Shown here piece by piece: positions 60,701-64,000 of a DNA stretch of 64,000 nucleotides (positions within the stretch are counted from its first letter, which is position 1; each line of letters starts with the position of its first letter). The notes below the pieces were generated by a model that had not been told where the DNA came from, ran no database searches, and saw only the letters and a program-made list of their open reading frames with translations. A program made the position numbers and the translations under genes. This stretch comes from Kwoniella bestiolae CBS 10118 (Eukaryota > Basidiomycota > Tremellomycetes > Tremellales > Cryptococcaceae): contig NC_089241.1 of assembly GCF_000512585.2 (NCBI RefSeq), positions 620,001 through 684,000 on the forward strand, given 5' to 3'.

Positions 60701-62993
60701 CTGCAAATCGCCTCCTATGGGAGTGATCACGCCCCGACCTAAACGGGAGAAGATCAAGCAGAAGTTGCTCTCAGCTTTGGGTCATTCGTATCGTAAGTTA
60801 TGCTTCCCTCATACAGCCCTGGATGGCGCTGACATAGGCTGTCATGCCAGCTATGGACCGAAGTATCCCCATGGAGTTCAAGGTCTCATACCCCAAAGGC
60901 AATTTCCGAAACCTCAATCGATTCACCTATAAAGGCGAGAGGCCACATTACCTCGGAGAGAGGTGGAAAGCGCCAAGCTGGTGGAGACATGAGGCTATCA
61001 TCTCTGTCTTTGATAAGGTCCTGGCTGATAAGGTGAGGTGACTTCAAGTCGTCCGCTTTTGACATTAGCTCATACATTGAGTATCATCGCAGCACAAGAA
61101 ACCCACATTGATCCAGAGATTGATGAAAACCGGGATGGCTCGACCACAAGCTCAACTATCGGTTGGCGAACAGCTTGCTAAAGCCATGATGAGAAGACGA
61201 GCTTGTGAGTGATCGATCTTCATATAGGCATCGTCTGAAGAGGGGAAATGTGAACTGATATGCGGTTGTAGTGCACTACGTGGAGACCAGAGACGATCTC
61301 GAGCTTAAAGTGGCTAAGATCAACAAGAGGTTGCTCAAACTCATCCAAGAGGGTGATCATGTAAGCTCAATCATACAGGTGTTTCTCCGGGTTTTAGCTG
61401 ATGATTCCGATGTTATACGTCGTGTCAGTGGAAGAAGCAATTTGAGATGTTCGAGAAATACGCAGACAGACTTACGATTGAAGCGAACGAGTTAAAAACT
61501 AAGATAGAAAGGGAGAGGCGGGAAGCGAAGAGACTGTCCAATTGTAGGCTATTGTTGCCTCATATTTATATAAAAACGGGAAATAATATATCTGGCTGAC
61601 GTTGCCATGACAATAGTGGCCAATGAGCAGACCAAGCAAAACGTCGAATTGGAGGAAAAGCTCAAGAATACCGAAGATGCCCGAGCTGAGGCGATGAGAC
61701 AACTATCTGATATGCATCAATCGTGAGTTCATTCTCTATTCTCACGGACCCTTGATATCAACGGTGTTGTGTTGGGAGAGTGGGAGCTGACGAAGTATCA
61801 CTGCAGTATCCAAGAGCTTGAAAGAGAAAGAGAAGAAATAATGAACTCCCTCGAAGCGCAGATCAACGGTGCCCTAGCTGGCCTACCCATGAACAGCGGC
61901 GCCTCAGATACCTCTTCACGGCCCGGTACACCCAATGCCAGAGCCAATACCAACGGGCATGAAGCGTCGTCCGTCCGATCGTCTTCCAGAGGATCTACCA
62001 GATCCAGACCTGCTATTGCCAACTCTATGATCTCGACGCAATCGAAACCCATGAGCGTCCTTGGTCAAGTGAACAGCAACAAGTTGAACAAGCGGGCATC
62101 TGTGGTGACTTCCGCAACTGCTGAGACTGAACGTGGATTGGGATTGGGATTACCGACGGGGAGTTTGAGTGGGAAAGATTTGATCAATCAGCGGGTCGCC
62201 AGTATACAAGCTAAGGTGGGTTATCTTCTCTATCTCATAAGGTGCTCATGGTACTGACTGAGATGTACATGTTCAGCTCGAACTAGCTCTCAACGTAGTT
62301 TCCTCGCAACGCTCCGCAAGCGTCATGACTTCCTCGTCCATTCCTACCGATAGCGAAGTGGAGTCTGAATCGGGCAACGAAACAGATACAGAAGGAAATA
62401 CCACGATCACCACTCAGTACCAAAACAAAGATATCGACCCCAACAGTAACAGCCAAGACGAAGAGACAGATAAAGATATCAAAACTCCCACCGCATCTAG
62501 GCGACCCTCCAACGCGGAATTTCCAGGAACCTCAAAGGACGTACCGCCGTTACCTTCCAGCAGGAAATCAGGAGGGAGTGAGGAGTTCTTATCTGCCGAT
62601 GAATCTTTCTCACCCGCCGAGGTAAATCCCAATCCCAGATCCTCCAAACCGTCCCCCGCCAAGACCCCATCCACATCCAGAGGTCAAGCCCAAGCCCCGA
62701 TAATCATGAAACCCAAATCTCGTACTCCATCGAAGAACTCCCCACGAAAAGCGACACACCATAAAACCCACGGAAATGGGATCGGGACGAGGAACGCCAC
62801 CCCTCCCTCGCCTGTCGGAGACGAAAGTGACGCTTCTGATATCACTGCTCATCCCCATAAGAGAGTGATCAATGAGAAGGGGAAGAAAGTTTGTGAATAC
62901 GATGATGAGGAGGAACAAGGAGAGGTCTATGCGAACGGGAAGAGGTTATCTGCCATGTCGAGCACGACTATTGCTTTTGGACAGGCTGTCTAA
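57756..62993 (+). CDS. DENN-domain protein with coiled coil
   Basis: Probable guanine-nucleotide exchange factor for a Rab GTPase. Start MVALNLTSLGRTSGKKF at 57756. The first 300 residues are disordered (Ser/Pro-rich). uDENN part: DIFWMPYAITL, SRFPIYDFLQDYLRLSWARFS. cDENN part: FQLWPLFQAVELDHIITAAEVALSNSGRIIFCSKHPAMLNVAVSTLKYIVELRGWDGIIMPMI and YIIGMPTECRYLLVP, the hallmark central fold. dDENN-like segments follow (YPKGNFRNLNRFTY, WWRHEAIISVFDKVLADK). Then a long coiled coil (LVAKINKRLLKLIQEGD, LTIEANELKTKIERERREAKR, NVELEEKLKNTEDARAEAM) and a Ser/Thr-rich disordered C-terminus ending FGQAV. About a dozen exons, some 1300 residues. The order uDENN-cDENN-dDENN followed by a coiled coil is seen in fungal proteins of unknown Rab target. 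Confidence 0.82.
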
Positions 62994-63458
62994 GGTTTGT
63001 CAACTACTTTGGTCTGGTCTTCTTGATCATGTTTTCTTTTAATCTTGTGTCAGGTTTATCATATACCATCGCTGTCTTTCGTTCCTCACTTCCTTCCTAC
63101 TTGAATGTCTCTCACTGCCACTTCGCAATTACCTGTCGATTCATGATCCTGATACAAGTCATATACTATCTTTCTCCACAGATCCACTACGTCTTTCAAT
63201 TTTTTTTGCATGTTCGATAATCTATATACCAAATGTTCTACACAAATTATCTTATATGCACAATGTGGTATATGAATTGGTATGGTCAAGTGGATATAAT
63301 ATGAACAGATAATATACAGATACAAATCAGGTTTTGAGAACATCATTCCCCCTAAAGGTGAATATAAATCACCTTGATTTTCCAGTAAATTCTCATTTTC
63401 TTCGCTCACTGCCGTTCCCCTTCTCAGCTTAACTTCGATTTTGGTTGGACTTCATCTC

Positions 63459-64000
63459 CTAAATGATATGCTCCGTTTGATCGTCCAGTAGCATTGGCGA
63501 TTTTGAGGGATCAGGTATCTTGCGAGTACCCATCGCTTCTGTTACTCCGCTCGAAGCTAGGAATTGCGCCCACTTGGGTTCGATGAAGAGAGCGCTGCAA
63601 AGACGAACGGAGAGGTTAGCGTGAACGATCACTGGACATTCACTCGGTGTCGACATTTATGAGACAGCGAACAAGGGTTTTAGAACTGTTATACATAGGA
63701 GATGGAGTAATGTCTCAAAAAGCGAGAAAACAAGGACTCACGTCGCATCGGCTATCCTCTCACCATTTGTCGTCTCCATATATCCACTGACAATGCTTTT
63801 CCTTCCTTTGATTGATTCGAGTTTGGTACGTACGATCACGAACTGAGCGTAGAGACAGGTAGGTGATCAGTCTGGTATTTGCGTAGGACGTTTCCAAAAA
63901 GCCGAGCTGGACAACCATAGAAACCTGTGGTAGGGGGACTTAAGTGAACTCACTTGATCAGCCATGCAGGGAGATCTATAGTTGATGTTTAGATTCGCAG
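63459..64000 (-). CDS. Hotdog thioesterase (4HBT superfamily), partial at right edge
   Basis: Acyl-CoA thioesterase-like. Only the C-terminal half is inside the window, in three exons: 64000-63954 (NLNINYRSPCMADQ), 63842-63742 (FVIVRTKLESIKGRKSIVSGYMETTNGERIADA) and 63594-63459 (ALFIEPKWAQFLASSGVTE..), stop at 63459. YRSPCMADQ followed by a beta strand with GRKSIVSGYME and the closing strand RIADATALFIEPKW is the hotdog fold of THEM4-like proteins. The catalytic residue of the missing N-terminal half cannot be checked. Phases agree at both introns. Confidence 0.72.

Overview
The window is nuclear DNA of a basidiomycete yeast. Inference: Tremellomycetes, close to Cryptococcus or Kwoniella. The reasons are dense genes on both strands, many introns of about 50-80 nt per gene with CTRAY-like branch points and GT..AG ends, and proteins that look like Cryptococcus Ras2, DHFR, Pmt2 and fungal Par32-type (DUF3602) proteins.

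Layout. 0.6-7.1 kb holds four tandem copies of one GNAT-like acetyltransferase family. The first reads as intact, the second carries one extra base, the third one in-frame stop, and the fourth has lost its 5' half. 7.4-11 kb: EMG1/NEP1 and ribosomal protein L4 (both minus). 11.7-15.1 kb: protein O-mannosyltransferase PMT2 (plus). 15.4-17.8 kb: DHFR and ARPC3, transcribed divergently. 18.2-24.7 kb (minus): an asteroid-like XPG protein, a four-pass membrane protein and a small P-loop kinase. 24.9-27.9 kb (minus): two more, apparently intact, members of the GNAT family with matching intron positions. 28.3-28.8 kb: an intron-containing tRNA-Arg(ACG) and a damaged duplicate of it; 28.8-30.3 kb is gene-free. 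30.3-34.5 kb: a Zn2Cys6 transcription factor (plus). 34.8-39.1 kb (minus): a FEX fluoride exporter and GLE1. 39.6-41.4 kb: a family 1 glycosyltransferase (plus). 41.9-45.0 kb: a Mei2-type RRM protein (minus). 45.9-47.4 kb: Rab5 (plus). 48.6-50.3 kb: a tiny membrane protein and a Ras2-like GTPase, divergent. 51.0-55.8 kb (minus): a DUF3602/Par32-like protein directly downstream of an ammonium transporter. 57.8-63.0 kb: a DENN-domain protein (plus). 63.5 kb to the end: a hotdog thioesterase cut by the window edge.

Most genes are housekeeping (ribosome biogenesis, translation, actin nucleation, mRNA export, secretion, membrane traffic). The less ordinary points are: the degrading GNAT array and its dispersed relatives; the ammonium transporter beside a Par32-family protein, a possible transporter-plus-regulator pair; an inverted, exon-like fragment inside an intron of the transporter; a 3-nt and a 9-nt microexon in Rab5; and the tRNA/pseudo-tRNA pair. 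All gene models are my own reading of splice sites and frames; no alignment search or transcript data was available.
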